A DNA stretch of 64,000 nucleotides from NCBI GenBank assembly GCA_963704455.1, contig OY969905.1, positions 4,386,499 through 4,450,498 of the forward strand. Reading direction: 5' to 3'. The notes below the pieces were generated by a model. It saw nothing but the letters and a program-made list of their open reading frames with translations, made no database searches and was not told the origin of the DNA. This DNA is from DASTCZ01 sp963704455. Its GTDB lineage: Bacteria > Acidobacteriota > Terriglobia > Acidiferrales > UBA7541. Shown here piece by piece: positions 16,729 through 26,177 of the stretch. Positions within the stretch are counted from its first letter, which is position 1, and each line of letters opens with the position of its first letter. Both the position numbers and the translations under genes were made by a program.

Positions 16729-18897
16729 ATGGCACCCAGCCTAATCAGATTCGGCCTCTATGAACTGAATGCCGGGAGTCGAAAACTCCAAAAGCAGGGC
16801 CGACGGGTGCGCTTGCAGGAACAACCGCTTCGAATCTTGGAAATCCTGCTGGAACGGCCTGGGGAGCTCGTAACCCGTGAAGAGTTAAAGAAACGGGTGT
16901 GGCCCAGCGATGTTCACGTGGACTTTGAACTTGGTTTAAACGGAGCCATAAAGAGATTGCGGCTGGCGCTGGACGATTCCGCCGACAACCCCATTTTCAT
17001 AGAGACCGTGCCCAAACAAGGCTACCGATTCCTGGCGCCTGTTCAGCGAACTGCAGCACCAGCCGAGCCGGTGGAGCACAGTATTGAAAATGGTTTAGAG
17101 GGGACGGCCGGCCACGTGGCAGTGGATGGGGCGGTCGCGGGAGCCCCAACGCGGGTCACGCCGATACTGCCGGCAAATCGGCGAAGGCAATCGCGGATTT
17201 GGAAGACGTCGGCTGCGGTTTTCCTCATAGCGATACTGCTCGTGGCGGCGGATTTACTGAGACCGATGTCGCCTCCGCCGCGCGTCACGCGAATCGTAAA
17301 GCTGAGCAACAAGGGCCGCGCCTGGTCTCAAGGAAATCTTCTATCGGATGGTGCGCGACTTTATTACAACGAATTCAATTTCGGAACAGGCTACCAACTC
17401 AGGCAAATCCTGTTGAACGGGAATGAGGACACGGCGGTGGCTGGAATTTCTGCCGATTCTGTCATCAAGAGTATCTCTCCCGACGGCACGACATTTCTGG
17501 GTACCTCCCGGGCGGATAGCAGAGAAGGCCGGCCATCGGCGTTATGGGTTGAACCAGTGATTGGCGGTCCGGCGCGCCGCTTGGGGAACTACAATACGGA
17601 CGATGCCGCCTGGTCGCCGGACGGCAACTTACTCGCGTTTGGGCAGGGCAACCAGCTTTTCGTTGGCGAGCGCGATGGAACAGGGCAGCGCGCTCTGGCA
17701 ATAGCGCCGGGGGGCGTTTCATATCCGCGATGGTCACCCGATGGCGAACGGATTCGGTTCACCGTCAGCGGCCCGCAATCAGAGCTGACAATTTGGGAGG
17801 TTGGGGCAGACGGACACAATCTCCATCCACTGGATTTTCACTGGCCCGGAACTCCCGAGGAGGGATTTGGAGCCTGGACCACGGACGGCCGCTTCTTTGT
17901 GTTTGTGTCGAGACGCGAGGGGATTTCCAATCTCTGGGCCGTGGAAGAAAAGACTGACTGGCTGCATCGTGCGCGAGGCGAGCCAGTTCAGTTGACGGCA
18001 GGCCCCATCGACTATTCCCGGCCCCTTCCAAGCCGTGACGGCACAAGGATTTTCGCACTGGGAACGCAGATCTCCGGTGAACTTCTGCGATATGACGCGG
18101 CGCGGAAGGATTTTTTGCAGTTTTCAGGGGGCCTCTCCGCGGATCACGTGGATTTCACGCGCGACGGATTGTGGATGACGTATGTCACCTTTCCAGATGG
18201 ATCGCTATGGCGCGCGCGAAGCGATGGGAGCGAACCGCTTCAGCTTACGTTTCCACCGCAACGCGCACTAAATCCGCGCTGGTCTCCGGACGGGAAACGG
18301 ATTTTGTTTGTTACCCGGCGACCCGGGGAGATGCCGAAAATTTACACAATCTCGTTTGACGGAGGCAACGCGGAATCCGTGGTCTCAGAGTCTCATGCGC
18401 AGACAAGCGCCAGTTGGTCGCCGCAAGGAAATCAGATTTTTTACGGCCGCGATCCATACGGTGAGAGTCAAGACGTATCGTTGTACCGCGTGGATTTGCG
18501 AAGCGGACGGTCGGAAAAGATTCCCGGCGCGGATAATCTCTTCTCGCCGATTTGTTCTCCGGATGGGCGCTATCTGGCGGCGCAGTCCACTGTGGGGGAT
18601 CACGCACTGGTCCTCGTCGATCTTCAAAGCGAAAAACGAATTGTGCTGCTGAGGAGCAAGGCGGACTATCCCGCATGGTCCGCGGACTCGCAATACTTGT
18701 ATTTCAACACCTTCGCGAGCGATAACCCCGCGCTCTTTCGCGTGCGCGTTCCCGATGGCAGGGTAGAGAAATTAATGGACTTGCCGTTCCGAATCACAGG
18801 GATCTACGGTTTCTGGAGCGGCCTTACGCCGGATGGCTCTCCACTTTTATTTCGGAGTCACGAACAAACCGATGTTTATGCGCTAGGGCTTCGCTGA
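16729..18897 (+). CDS. Winged-helix regulator with TM helix and PD40 beta-propeller
   Basis: 722 residues from ATG 16729; an in-frame start at 16453 would place 92 unrelated residues and a promoter inside the gene. Residues 1-105 are an OmpR/CadC-type winged helix (LIRFGLYELNAGSRKLQKQG ... FIETVPKQGYRFLAPV). A membrane helix (AAVFLIAILLVAADLL) follows near residue 165. The remainder is a TolB-like PD40 propeller with repeated 'PRWSPDGERI', 'ASWSPQGNQI', 'PRWSPDGKRI' blades. This build is common in Acidobacteria and is thought to sense outside conditions and regulate nearby genes. The divergent propeller-protein block is the obvious candidate target. Confidence 0.9.
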   Translation: MAPSLIRFGLYELNAGSRKLQKQGRRVRLQEQPLRILEILLERPGELVTREELKKRVWPSDVHVDFELGLNGAIKRLRLALDDSADNPIFIETVPKQGYRFLAPVQRTAAPAEPVEHSIENGLEGTAGHVAVDGAVAGAPTRVTPILPANRRRQSRIWKTSAAVFLIAILLVAADLLRPMSPPPRVTRIVKLSNKGRAWSQGNLLSDGARLYYNEFNFGTGYQLRQILLNGNEDTAVAGISADSVIKSISPDGTTFLGTSRADSREGRPSALWVEPVIGGPARRLGNYNTDDAAWSPDGNLLAFGQGNQLFVGERDGTGQRALAIAPGGVSYPRWSPDGERIRFTVSGPQSELTIWEVGADGHNLHPLDFHWPGTPEEGFGAWTTDGRFFVFVSRREGISNLWAVEEKTDWLHRARGEPVQLTAGPIDYSRPLPSRDGTRIFALGTQISGELLRYDAARKDFLQFSGGLSADHVDFTRDGLWMTYVTFPDGSLWRARSDGSEPLQLTFPPQRALNPRWSPDGKRILFVTRRPGEMPKIYTISFDGGNAESVVSESHAQTSASWSPQGNQIFYGRDPYGESQDVSLYRVDLRSGRSEKIPGADNLFSPICSPDGRYLAAQSTVGDHALVLVDLQSEKRIVLLRSKADYPAWSADSQYLYFNTFASDNPALFRVRVPDGRVEKLMDLPFRITGIYGFWSGLTPDGSPLLFRSHEQTDVYALGLR

Positions 18898-18978
18898 ATC
18901 AAGAGCCTGCCGCCACCCCGCGACGCCACAGAAGACTCAAACCGTAAAATTGTAAATCATTGAAATGAAAAGGATTTG

Positions 18979-19003
18979 TCGGAGCGCGCGGATTTGAACC
19001 GCG
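18979..19003 (-). other. tRNA 3'-end-like remnant (T arm plus acceptor strand)
   Basis: On the minus strand, stem CGCGG, loop TTCAAAT, stem CCGCG is followed by CGCTCCG and A, the geometry of a tRNA T arm and 3' acceptor strand. I could not find the matching 5' acceptor CGGAGCG, D arm or anticodon arm upstream, so this is not a whole tRNA. It may be a footprint left by an integrated element, or chance. Confidence 0.35.
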
Positions 19004-19486
19004 GGCGCGAACTTCTCGGGGAGTCTCTCGAAGGATACGGTGCTGGCGGCTCTGTCGTGGTTGATCGCCGTGATCGCGTAATCGCGGGAAGCAAGACGGT
19101 TGAAGCGGCACCCGGGCAGCGGCACGCGTTCAGCTTGTTAAGTTAAACGAATGTCGCGAACGAGTGCGGATCATTTCAAGCATTCCTAGTCCCAACAAGG
19201 ACAATTCCCGTGTGCATTTCAGTGGCTGGCAAGAATGGGGAGAAGACACGCTATGCCAGCTAGTCTACGTCCCGCATTTTTGGGTGAGGCCTTGCGAGGC
19301 TATCCCTGCTTTCCCGGATTGCGGAAGCCGTACAAGAAAACAGACGAATATCCATATCTGGTCGGATACAAAGCGAACTGCATGGAGAAACATGACCCAG
19401 AATAATTGGGATAATGGGTGTCAGCGCAGGTGATAAGGCTTAATGCAGACAGGAATTGGCTAAGCTTATTATAAATATAAAAGTAC

Positions 19487-19515
19487 TTGACAGACTTAGA
19501 AGATCTGGATAGCCT
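19487..19515 (+). promoter_or_regulatory. Possible promoter of the 19655 gene
   Basis: TTGACA (19487-19492), 17-bp spacer, TAGCCT (19510-19515), with an AT-rich stretch directly upstream. The -10 box is poor, and the leader would be about 130 bases. Confidence 0.35.
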
Positions 19516-19654
19516 TCGCCCATTCCCGTGATCTCTGGCCTGATTGAAGGATTTGGAAGTGAGCCTGGGAACACAAGAAGGATCGGTTGGGCGCACCCCG
19601 TGTATTGCTTGATCCTCCGTTCAACGCCTCATTCAGGATAAGGAGGCAATGAAA

Positions 19655-20482
19655 ATGAAACCCGTCGTGCCGATCACTTTGTTTTCAATTGTTCTCTTTG
19701 TTTGTCATTCCGCCGTTCCAGCCATGGGTGCCACCCAAAACTCTCAACAGGCAGCCAGTGCGACGGAGGGCTTTGTCCGCCAAGCCACGTTTATTTTTGT
19801 GGGTACGGTTGTAAAGGTCAATGCCACAACAATGCCTGAGGTCCAAGCGACCGAATCTACAGCGGTCGTTCGCGTCGATGAAATCATTGAGGCACCAGGT
19901 GCTCCACCGGACTTGCGGGGTCAGGAAATCACCATTCAACTACTCCAGTCCGGCTCGGCAAAGCCGGGAGAGCAGATTACATTTTTCACAAAGGGATGGC
20001 TTCTTGGAAATAGCATGGCAGTGATCGAGGTGGGGCGTGGCAACGGGGCTCAGAGTGCGGAGCAATTGCGCGACCAAGTACGCGCAATGCGGCAAAAGAT
20101 TGCCGACGAGGCGCTACAAACCGAGATTGCAAGCGCGGAGGTGATTATCGCGGGAACCGTATCCGGCGTCCGGCCTGCAAAGATTTCGCATATCGGCTCG
20201 GAACATGACCCGGACTGGTACGAAGCCAACATTACTTTCGAGTCCGTAGAGAAAGGCCACTTGCCGGGACATACGGTCACAGTTTTGTTTCCCCACAGCG
20301 ACGACGTGATGTGGCAAGACGCTCCGAAGTTCAAGGAGGGGCAGCAGGGGATTTGGCTTCTTCACCGCAATCAAATGGCATTGCCGGGCATCAAGGATCA
20401 ATACACGGTTCTTAAGCCACTGGACTTTCAAGTCCGAGAGAATTTGCAACACATCCGGGACCTACGCAAGACCGCGGGATGA
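19655..20482 (+). CDS. Secreted protein of unknown function
   Basis: 275 residues. ATG 19655 lies 8 bp from AGGAGG (19641-19646), while an in-frame ATG at 19649 is only 2 bp away, so the second Met is preferred. The signal peptide is ITLFSIVLFVCHSAVPAMGA. The mature part contains two related halves: 'ATFIFVGTVVKVNA...TAVVRVDEIIEA' and 'AEVIIAGTVSGVRP...EANITFESVEKG'. Both have the pattern of an OB/beta-barrel-like segment that often appears in secreted acidobacterial and TIMP-like proteins. No catalytic motif is seen. The lipoprotein gene follows 58 bp downstream on the same strand. Confidence 0.65.
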   Translation: MKPVVPITLFSIVLFVCHSAVPAMGATQNSQQAASATEGFVRQATFIFVGTVVKVNATTMPEVQATESTAVVRVDEIIEAPGAPPDLRGQEITIQLLQSGSAKPGEQITFFTKGWLLGNSMAVIEVGRGNGAQSAEQLRDQVRAMRQKIADEALQTEIASAEVIIAGTVSGVRPAKISHIGSEHDPDWYEANITFESVEKGHLPGHTVTVLFPHSDDVMWQDAPKFKEGQQGIWLLHRNQMALPGIKDQYTVLKPLDFQVRENLQHIRDLRKTAG

Positions 20483-20540
20483 TTTTCATCGCAGGGCGAT
20501 TGGGGAATTTCCTTGAATCAGATCCATGCCGGAGGAAAAT

Positions 20541-22013
20541 ATGAGCCGCGTACAGCGTCTAAGACTACTTAGTATCGCCTCATCAGTATTGGTCTTGGGA
20601 GGGACTGGCTGCGGTCCAAAGGTCAAGCTGGTCGACGCAATTCCAACACTTTACAGCGGCGAATCTCACAACGACATGGAGCCGAATTTGTCCGTGGATC
20701 CTGAAGATCCGCGGCACATGGTACTAACTGCTTTTACGCCATGCCCTCCGCTCATCTCCACTAGCAATGCTCCAATCTATTTTTCGAAAGACGGCGGCGA
20801 CACCTGGCACTTGAATTGCATCGTGCCGGGAAATAACCCTATTTTTGGAACGGGAGATATCACGACCCGCTTCGCGGGAAGCGGAGTTTTGTATGCAGGG
20901 GATCTAAAGGGGGGTGCCGGGCTGACGTTGAACATTCTCCGCACGAATGATTTCACAAGCCCCACGCCAATGACTGTGCTTGTGAACCGGAATCCGGAAG
21001 ACCAGCCCTACACTCAAGCCATGACTGCGGGAACTGACCGCGTTTATATTGGCAACAACAACCTTGTGAATTCCATATTCTTTGGCGGGGTAATCGGCAA
21101 AACCTCCAGTGTTGATTGGTCGGCGAATGCGGCCTCGGCGCCAGCTCCTGCAGGTTTCGGGACGAATGATCTTGAGGTGCGAAAAACCTGCGGACAAGAT
21201 CTGCCTTCGGTTCGTCCCGCCATTCACAAGAGCGGCGTAGTTTACGTCGCGTTTCTCAGCAACGAGAGTGGGTCTCCTTGCTTCGCTGGCAGTAATACGG
21301 CTGATCTGGTCGTGGTGCGGGACGACAGCTGGGGTTCGGGAGGCTTCACCGCGCTCACCGATTCCGGCGACGGCAAAAACGGTGTCCGTGTAGCGACCGG
21401 CCTTTCAATGACTTGGTTGGGAAATCTAGGACAAGAACGTGTTGGTAGCCAACTTTCCATCGCTGTCGATCCGAACGACAGTCAGATAGTGTATGTTGCG
21501 TGGGGAGATGGACTGAACCCGAACAATTTCACTTTGCACGTGCGCAACTCCACGGACGGGGGCAAAACGTGGAGCGCGACAGATTTGAAGACTGTGGAGT
21601 CGGCCACAAATCCTGCCCTGGCCATTAACAGTAAGGGGAGGGTCGGATTCCTCTACCAAAAACTAGTCAGCCCAGGGACTTGCGCCGGCGGGGGGCCAGG
21701 CGTGCCTTGTTGGGAGACGCATTTCGAGAGGGGGAAGAAAACAGACTGGAGCGACCTCCGTCATCCTCTTGCAAATGTGCCCGACAATGCGGGGAGCTTT
21801 CCACTCGGTGATTATGTCCACGTGTTGGCGGTTGGGGAGAGATTCTATGGGGCTTTTTCAGCCAACAATTATCCCGACAAAGGCAACTTCTATTCCGACG
21901 TCAAATTTCACCGCTATGTGGATTGGGGCGCACATAAACTTTACGCGGACGCGGCGCACACCACCTTTGTCGCACCTTCGGTTGACCCTTTCTTTTTCTC
22001 GATAGAGGAGTAA
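20541..22013 (+). CDS. Sialidase-like Asp-box lipoprotein
   Basis: 490 residues from ATG 20541 with GGAGG seven bases upstream; an ATG at 20526 has no site. The N-terminus ends in the lipobox LVLGGTGC. Asp boxes typical of sialidase/BNR propellers appear at FSKDGGDTWHL and RNSTDGGKTWSAT, and a six-bladed propeller is expected. The Arg triad of true sialidases is not evident, so the enzyme might act on another glycan or simply bind one. It stands with other exported propeller proteins in this part of the window. Confidence 0.75.
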   Translation: MSRVQRLRLLSIASSVLVLGGTGCGPKVKLVDAIPTLYSGESHNDMEPNLSVDPEDPRHMVLTAFTPCPPLISTSNAPIYFSKDGGDTWHLNCIVPGNNPIFGTGDITTRFAGSGVLYAGDLKGGAGLTLNILRTNDFTSPTPMTVLVNRNPEDQPYTQAMTAGTDRVYIGNNNLVNSIFFGGVIGKTSSVDWSANAASAPAPAGFGTNDLEVRKTCGQDLPSVRPAIHKSGVVYVAFLSNESGSPCFAGSNTADLVVVRDDSWGSGGFTALTDSGDGKNGVRVATGLSMTWLGNLGQERVGSQLSIAVDPNDSQIVYVAWGDGLNPNNFTLHVRNSTDGGKTWSATDLKTVESATNPALAINSKGRVGFLYQKLVSPGTCAGGGPGVPCWETHFERGKKTDWSDLRHPLANVPDNAGSFPLGDYVHVLAVGERFYGAFSANNYPDKGNFYSDVKFHRYVDWGAHKLYADAAHTTFVAPSVDPFFFSIEE

Positions 22014-22290
22014 TGGTCGGAATAGTGGCCGGACGGGCGGCCTGAAGGTCCGATACAGCTGAATCAAAAGACTTGCTGTCTGATTACCAAGCCTTCCAAT
22101 CTTCCTACAATCATCTGCCCAAAAACCTTACCTGCCCAAAATCCCCACATCCTGAAAGTGCGGAAACATTGAGAAATACGCTTGCCCAAGCGTGCGGTTG
22201 GATCGCCTCAAAAAGAAATGATTTGGGGCAATGTCGATTGCAATCCCGCTTATCCGTGGCCATTGCAATTGGCGAGGTGGAGAGCGGCGG
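22014..22290. other. Convergent intergenic region
   Basis: Contains, on the minus strand just behind the TPR gene, the words GATTGCAATC and TTGCCCCAAATCAT. These are also found behind the TPR paralogue at 58.2 kb, so the duplication includes the 3' flank. No gene seen. Confidence 0.5.
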
Positions 22291-23997
22291 TTAGAAATCT
22301 TCGATTCGCAGTTCGTCCAGCGGACCTTTCCACGAGGATTCAAATAGCTTTCTTGTTTGATCTGCTTCGACAGTCTTCTTTTGCGCTTCCAAAGCTTTCC
22401 AAAGGCCGAAGAGGGAACGAGGATTCTTTGGATTGTGGAGCAAGTCTTCGCGGAAGACTTGCTCGGCTTCGGAGAATTGGTTGGTGCGCAAGAGCGCGGC
22501 ACCTAGGGATTCGCGGACGGGGTAATACCAGGCCGAGAGTTCTCGGTAGAAGTCGGCTCGTTCGGAGCGGTCTTGTTCGGCTACAGCGACGCGCCAGTGA
22601 GCGATCGCGCTGGCCATATCGCCGCGAGCGGTGGCGATGCGTGCGTCGAAGGTTTGAACTGCCAACTCATGAAGCGTGGTCCATGAACCTAGCATTCCGA
22701 AGTGCGGGTTCGCGGGGAGCTGTCGATACAAATTCTCCATTGTTTCGCGTTCAGCTTCGGCTTCTTGGGCTTTTTTCTTAGAGGCGAAGGAACAGCCGCG
22801 GGCGTAGTGCCAGAGGTAGTCTAGCCCGTGAAGGTTTTCATCTGGAGGGGGCAAGGCGAGGATGTCATCCCAGCGGGCGAATCGTAGGAGGACGAACAGC
22901 TGTGTGGCGAGGTACGGTTCCGCATCGGGGCGGTCCGCAAGCTCGGGGCGAATGATTGACTGCAATTCATTTGCGGTCTGATAGGCCACTGGGAAATCGC
23001 CGTCCATTTTGGCGGAGGCGATCAGAAAGTAAAGATTGTGCTCTGCGTAGGCGACCTTGTACACCTCGTTGGAAATGGTTTTTTCGCGGAGATAGGTGCG
23101 GTCGGCTTCGGCGGCGGCTAGGGCGGTTTTCACGGCGGCGGCGTAGTCGCCGGTGCGGTAATAGATGTGAGCGGGCATGTGGACGAGATGCCCCAACGTA
23201 GGAGCCAATGTTTCGAGGCGATGGGAGCTGGATAAGGCGCGCTCAGGGAAAGGGGAACCCTCCATCGCGTGAATGTAGAAATGATTTGCACCGATGTGAT
23301 CGGGCCAGCGGCGAAGCACGCCTTCAAGGACGGAAACAATTTCCAATGTGTTTTCTGCGGGCTGGCCATCGTAGGTCCAGAGATGATAGGGATGCAGATC
23401 CATCAAGCTTTCCGCGTAAAGAGTCGCCGCATCCGGGTCGTCTGGGTAGCGATGGCTCAGGTCGCGCATTGCTGTGGAGTAATCGCGGGCACGCTTCTCG
23501 GGATCCAGATTCTGAGTGTCGGCAAGACTGCGGGCCAGTGCATCAATGTATGAGCGCTCGTTCGGCGGGGAGGTTGCGGAAAGCTGCTGCGCCTTTTGGA
23601 TTGCTTCGCGGGCGGCCACGTCGCGTGCGGGAGAGTTGTAAATTCCGCTATTGTAGTTCGGGCTGTTTGCGAGCGCGACGCCCCAATATGGCATTGCTGC
23701 GTGGGGATCGAGACGGGAGGCGTTCTCGAATGAGCGCACGGCCTCGTCGAAGTTGAAGGCATAGAAGAACGTCAGCCCATGGTCAAAGGATTCCTGAGCT
23801 TTTTCATTTGTTGTGTTGATGGGGTGATGCAGAGCGCCCGTTCCCGGGAAAGACTTATCACCCTGCGCTTTCTTGGCTGCATCATTCTGTGGTGCAACAG
23901 GAATGCCTTGACGTTCCGTGCCAAGATTGTCCTGCATCAAAGCGGGAACAAGAACCAACAGACACGCGCTGCACAAACATTTTGAACGGGTCAACAC
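22291..23997 (-). CDS. TPR-repeat protein, paralogue of 56486-58192
   Basis: 568 residues from GTG 23997. This start is chosen because the sequence from TATGATGTAGCCGTG onward is shared with the second copy, which also begins with GTG; a longer frame to 24081 is not shared. A short hydrophobic N-terminus (CLCSACLLVLVPALM) suggests export. Several TPR units follow (FYAFNFDEAVRSFENASRLD; SEAEQVFREDLLHNPKNPRS). Long parts are identical to the other copy (PDDPDAATLYAESLMDLHPY; ETLAPTLGHLVHMPAHIY). His-rich PAHIYYRTG and NHFYIHAME are conserved in this family, whose function is unknown. Confidence 0.8.
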   Translation of the reverse strand: MLTRSKCLCSACLLVLVPALMQDNLGTERQGIPVAPQNDAAKKAQGDKSFPGTGALHHPINTTNEKAQESFDHGLTFFYAFNFDEAVRSFENASRLDPHAAMPYWGVALANSPNYNSGIYNSPARDVAAREAIQKAQQLSATSPPNERSYIDALARSLADTQNLDPEKRARDYSTAMRDLSHRYPDDPDAATLYAESLMDLHPYHLWTYDGQPAENTLEIVSVLEGVLRRWPDHIGANHFYIHAMEGSPFPERALSSSHRLETLAPTLGHLVHMPAHIYYRTGDYAAAVKTALAAAEADRTYLREKTISNEVYKVAYAEHNLYFLIASAKMDGDFPVAYQTANELQSIIRPELADRPDAEPYLATQLFVLLRFARWDDILALPPPDENLHGLDYLWHYARGCSFASKKKAQEAEAERETMENLYRQLPANPHFGMLGSWTTLHELAVQTFDARIATARGDMASAIAHWRVAVAEQDRSERADFYRELSAWYYPVRESLGAALLRTNQFSEAEQVFREDLLHNPKNPRSLFGLWKALEAQKKTVEADQTRKLFESSWKGPLDELRIEDF

Positions 23998-24222
23998 GGC
24001 TACATCATACCCGCCTGTGTGAGGAAAAGGAGGCGTCATGGCCGCGGGTGTCGAAATTGAATGGTGAGGAGGGCAAATCAAAGGGCGATATCAAAAATCA
24101 AAGGATAAAGTCAAAAACCCCGTATTTATTCGCGGCGAATAAAGGATGGGCCATCCCGAAAGGCTGACCCACCCGTCGGCTTGTTTGAAAGCCATCAACT
24201 ATAATATGCGAGACTCAGTAAG

Positions 24223-24681
24223 TCACTGTTTTTGGCATCCACGAGTTTTCCAGTTGATAACCGCGATGTTATTATCGACTGAGGGCCATCTTTTCGATTT
24301 TGATGGGGCGTCGCTGTAAATTTGAAGTGACACGCGTTCGAAGTCTGTGGTCTCGGTCACGTCGTGACCAGACCCCCTGATAAGCCCATCAAGAGCTGTC
24401 CTAGGGCCCCTCTCATTCTCCGGCACAAGCTCGTCGAAGATTTGATGAATCACAGTCTCCGATAAGTTGAAGTCCAGCCTAATCAATTCGGGAGAATAGT
24501 GCAGATCCTCCAAGCCAATCTTACAGACGTGTCCGTCCGCTGAGTACGTAGGCATCATTAGGATGCCCGGGCGAATCTCGTATGCCTCGAGCGCTTTGTA
24601 TTTCGCGAAGTCTCCGCGGGCGGAATTGAAAGGAGGTGAGAAAAGCACCACTGCCATAACAAAAGCAATCAGTCTTAACAT
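24223..24681 (-). CDS. Secreted partner protein of Rhs tip type A (copy 1)
   Basis: 152 residues. CAGGAG precedes two in-frame ATGs; the second (24681) is better spaced. The signal peptide is LRLIAFVMAVVLFSPPFNSARG. The mature domain is small (~130 residues): KYKALEAYEIRPGILMMPTY, HYSPELIRLDFNLSE and a C-terminal VSLQIYSDAPSK...WKTRGCQK. A complete homologue sits at 28964-29434 and a 5' fragment at 28700-28910, each next to an Rhs fragment; the two complete copies follow Rhs fragments with related tips. The steady pairing suggests a cognate partner, possibly an exported immunity or chaperone protein. Not a recognised immunity family. Confidence 0.7.
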   Translation of the reverse strand: MLRLIAFVMAVVLFSPPFNSARGDFAKYKALEAYEIRPGILMMPTYSADGHVCKIGLEDLHYSPELIRLDFNLSETVIHQIFDELVPENERGPRTALDGLIRGSGHDVTETTDFERVSLQIYSDAPSKSKRWPSVDNNIAVINWKTRGCQKQ

Positions 24682-24741
24682 GACCATATCTCCTGAACCA
24701 TACGTATTATAAGAAAAGCGCGACCGAACAGCTCGGCATCG

Positions 24742-26154
24742 CTAACCACCCGGCTTAGAAACAACCGGCTGAGTCGTAGTCAGCGTATACTTACTTGGAT
24801 TGCCGTCCTTCCCCGCGTTTGTAAGTGTCCTCGTGCTTGTTGCTGAACAGGTTTGTCCATTCTTGAATGTCAACGTCATAGTCTGCGTGTTTATCGACGT
24901 CCATACGTTGGTATTAAGCTCGGCTTTAATCGCTTTATTTTTTTCCTTCGATCCATCTGTTTTCTGGGTGTTGGAGAGGGTATCACCTACCTGGCCAACT
25001 TCGTTTGTGGAGCCACTCTTTTCGATCATCGTCGTGGGAGCTTTCTCTCCGTTTCTTGTTGTAGAATCTTGGTTTGCCTCTGTGACCTTGACGTCGGCTG
25101 CAGGCTTCCCATCAACAGTTACCGTGAGTGTGATCATCGCCTCCACCCCAGTCCCTTTCACGGGATTGCCTTTATCGTCCTTCATGTTCTTATTTTGCAC
25201 TTCGTGTGCATCCTGCTTTTTTGGTTCTGCTTCCACCTTCACGTTTTTGCAGGTGTCATCTCCCTCGTGTCCGTCCGGGTCGATTGAGTTGATCGGATTA
25301 TTCCTGAGATAAATGAAGAGATTCAGGCTCTGTGGACTTCGGAAATCGGCGTACGGAACAGGCTCTGGAATCGTTGACCAGTCGGCGGAGACGAATCGGC
25401 CGAGTGAGGAGGAGTAGTAGCGGGCGTCGAAATCGTCTAGGCCACTCTCCCCGTCGCGTTCCTTGTCGGTGAACGCCCATTTTGTGGTGGTGTTGAGGTC
25501 ATACCAGAGTTCACCAAATGGAAGGTGACCCTGCTGGCCAAGAACGGCGCCGTTGGCGTCCGTGGTCATTCGGATCGAAAGATGATCCTGAAGATGGTAT
25601 TTCGTGATCGAGTCCAGCGTGGCGATTAATTTGCCTTGCGAGTAGATGTACTCCTCGCTAGGTGAACTGGCAGTGGCACCCAGAGGGTACTCTGCGATGA
25701 CTTTGTCGCCGGACCAAATGTAAACCGTAGTGGCCCCGCCCGAGGTTTTCTCCACGCGGTCTCCGCCGCCGTCGTACACGTAACTCCCGCCGCTCGCGCC
25801 ATTCGTTGTGCTGAGCAGCCGATTCGCCGCGTCGTAAACCATTGTGTTGTAGCCGTCATTCAGCATATTGCCGTTCGCATCGTAGCTGAGGCCTGTGTCC
25901 GTGTATTGATTCGTTGCGGCGTTCACCGTATGGGAAGGGCTGGGGCAGCCCCACCCCAGGCAGCCCGCGGTAATGTTCTGCGCCCAGCGATTTCCGTAGC
26001 GGTCGTAAGTCCACGCAAGCCCCCACTGAAGGTAATTGGCTGAGCCGTATAAGACCACGGAACTGAGTTCGGGAGTCCGATGGCGAACATTGCCTATGCC
26101 AACTGTTACGACCGAAGTGAGCCGCGACAGCGGATCGTATGTGCAGGTCGCCAT
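24742..26154 (-). CDS. Rhs fragment F: scaffold II end with tip type A
   Basis: 470 residues from the first ATG inside the homologous part (26154); the open frame runs to 26316 but there overlaps another gene. RHS/YD repeats (TYDPLSRLTS, SYDANGNMLNDGYNTMVYDA) lead to the core-closing KERDGESGLDDFDARYYSSS and NNPINSIDPDGHEG, where the variable tip starts. The tip (~160 residues) is beta-rich with Ig-like phrasing (ITLTVTVDGKPAADVKVT; TQTMTLTFKNGQTCSATSTR) and ends TQPVVSKPGG. No N-terminus or signal peptide remains, so it is probably silent unless recombined. The tip is about 60% like fragment D's. The partner gene follows 55-60 bp downstream. Confidence 0.8.
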   Translation of the reverse strand: MATCTYDPLSRLTSVVTVGIGNVRHRTPELSSVVLYGSANYLQWGLAWTYDRYGNRWAQNITAGCLGWGCPSPSHTVNAATNQYTDTGLSYDANGNMLNDGYNTMVYDAANRLLSTTNGASGGSYVYDGGGDRVEKTSGGATTVYIWSGDKVIAEYPLGATASSPSEEYIYSQGKLIATLDSITKYHLQDHLSIRMTTDANGAVLGQQGHLPFGELWYDLNTTTKWAFTDKERDGESGLDDFDARYYSSSLGRFVSADWSTIPEPVPYADFRSPQSLNLFIYLRNNPINSIDPDGHEGDDTCKNVKVEAEPKKQDAHEVQNKNMKDDKGNPVKGTGVEAMITLTVTVDGKPAADVKVTEANQDSTTRNGEKAPTTMIEKSGSTNEVGQVGDTLSNTQKTDGSKEKNKAIKAELNTNVWTSINTQTMTLTFKNGQTCSATSTRTLTNAGKDGNPSKYTLTTTQPVVSKPGG

Positions 26155-26177
26155 CGTGACCGTCACAATTTCAGTTG

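Larger units (their letters stand above)
18898..19648. other. Gene-free 751-bp region with tRNA-like piece and possible promoter
   Basis: No reading frame here has both a ribosome-binding site and a plausible product. The region holds a T-arm-like tRNA fragment (18979-19003) and an AT-rich tract before a possible promoter at 19487. The frame at 19164-19433 encodes a Trp/Arg-rich sequence with no signal of being real. Confidence 0.4.

Noticed and set aside
18960..19080. A complete tRNA gene
   Set aside because: T arm and acceptor strand are present but no D arm, anticodon arm or matching 5' acceptor strand could be placed.
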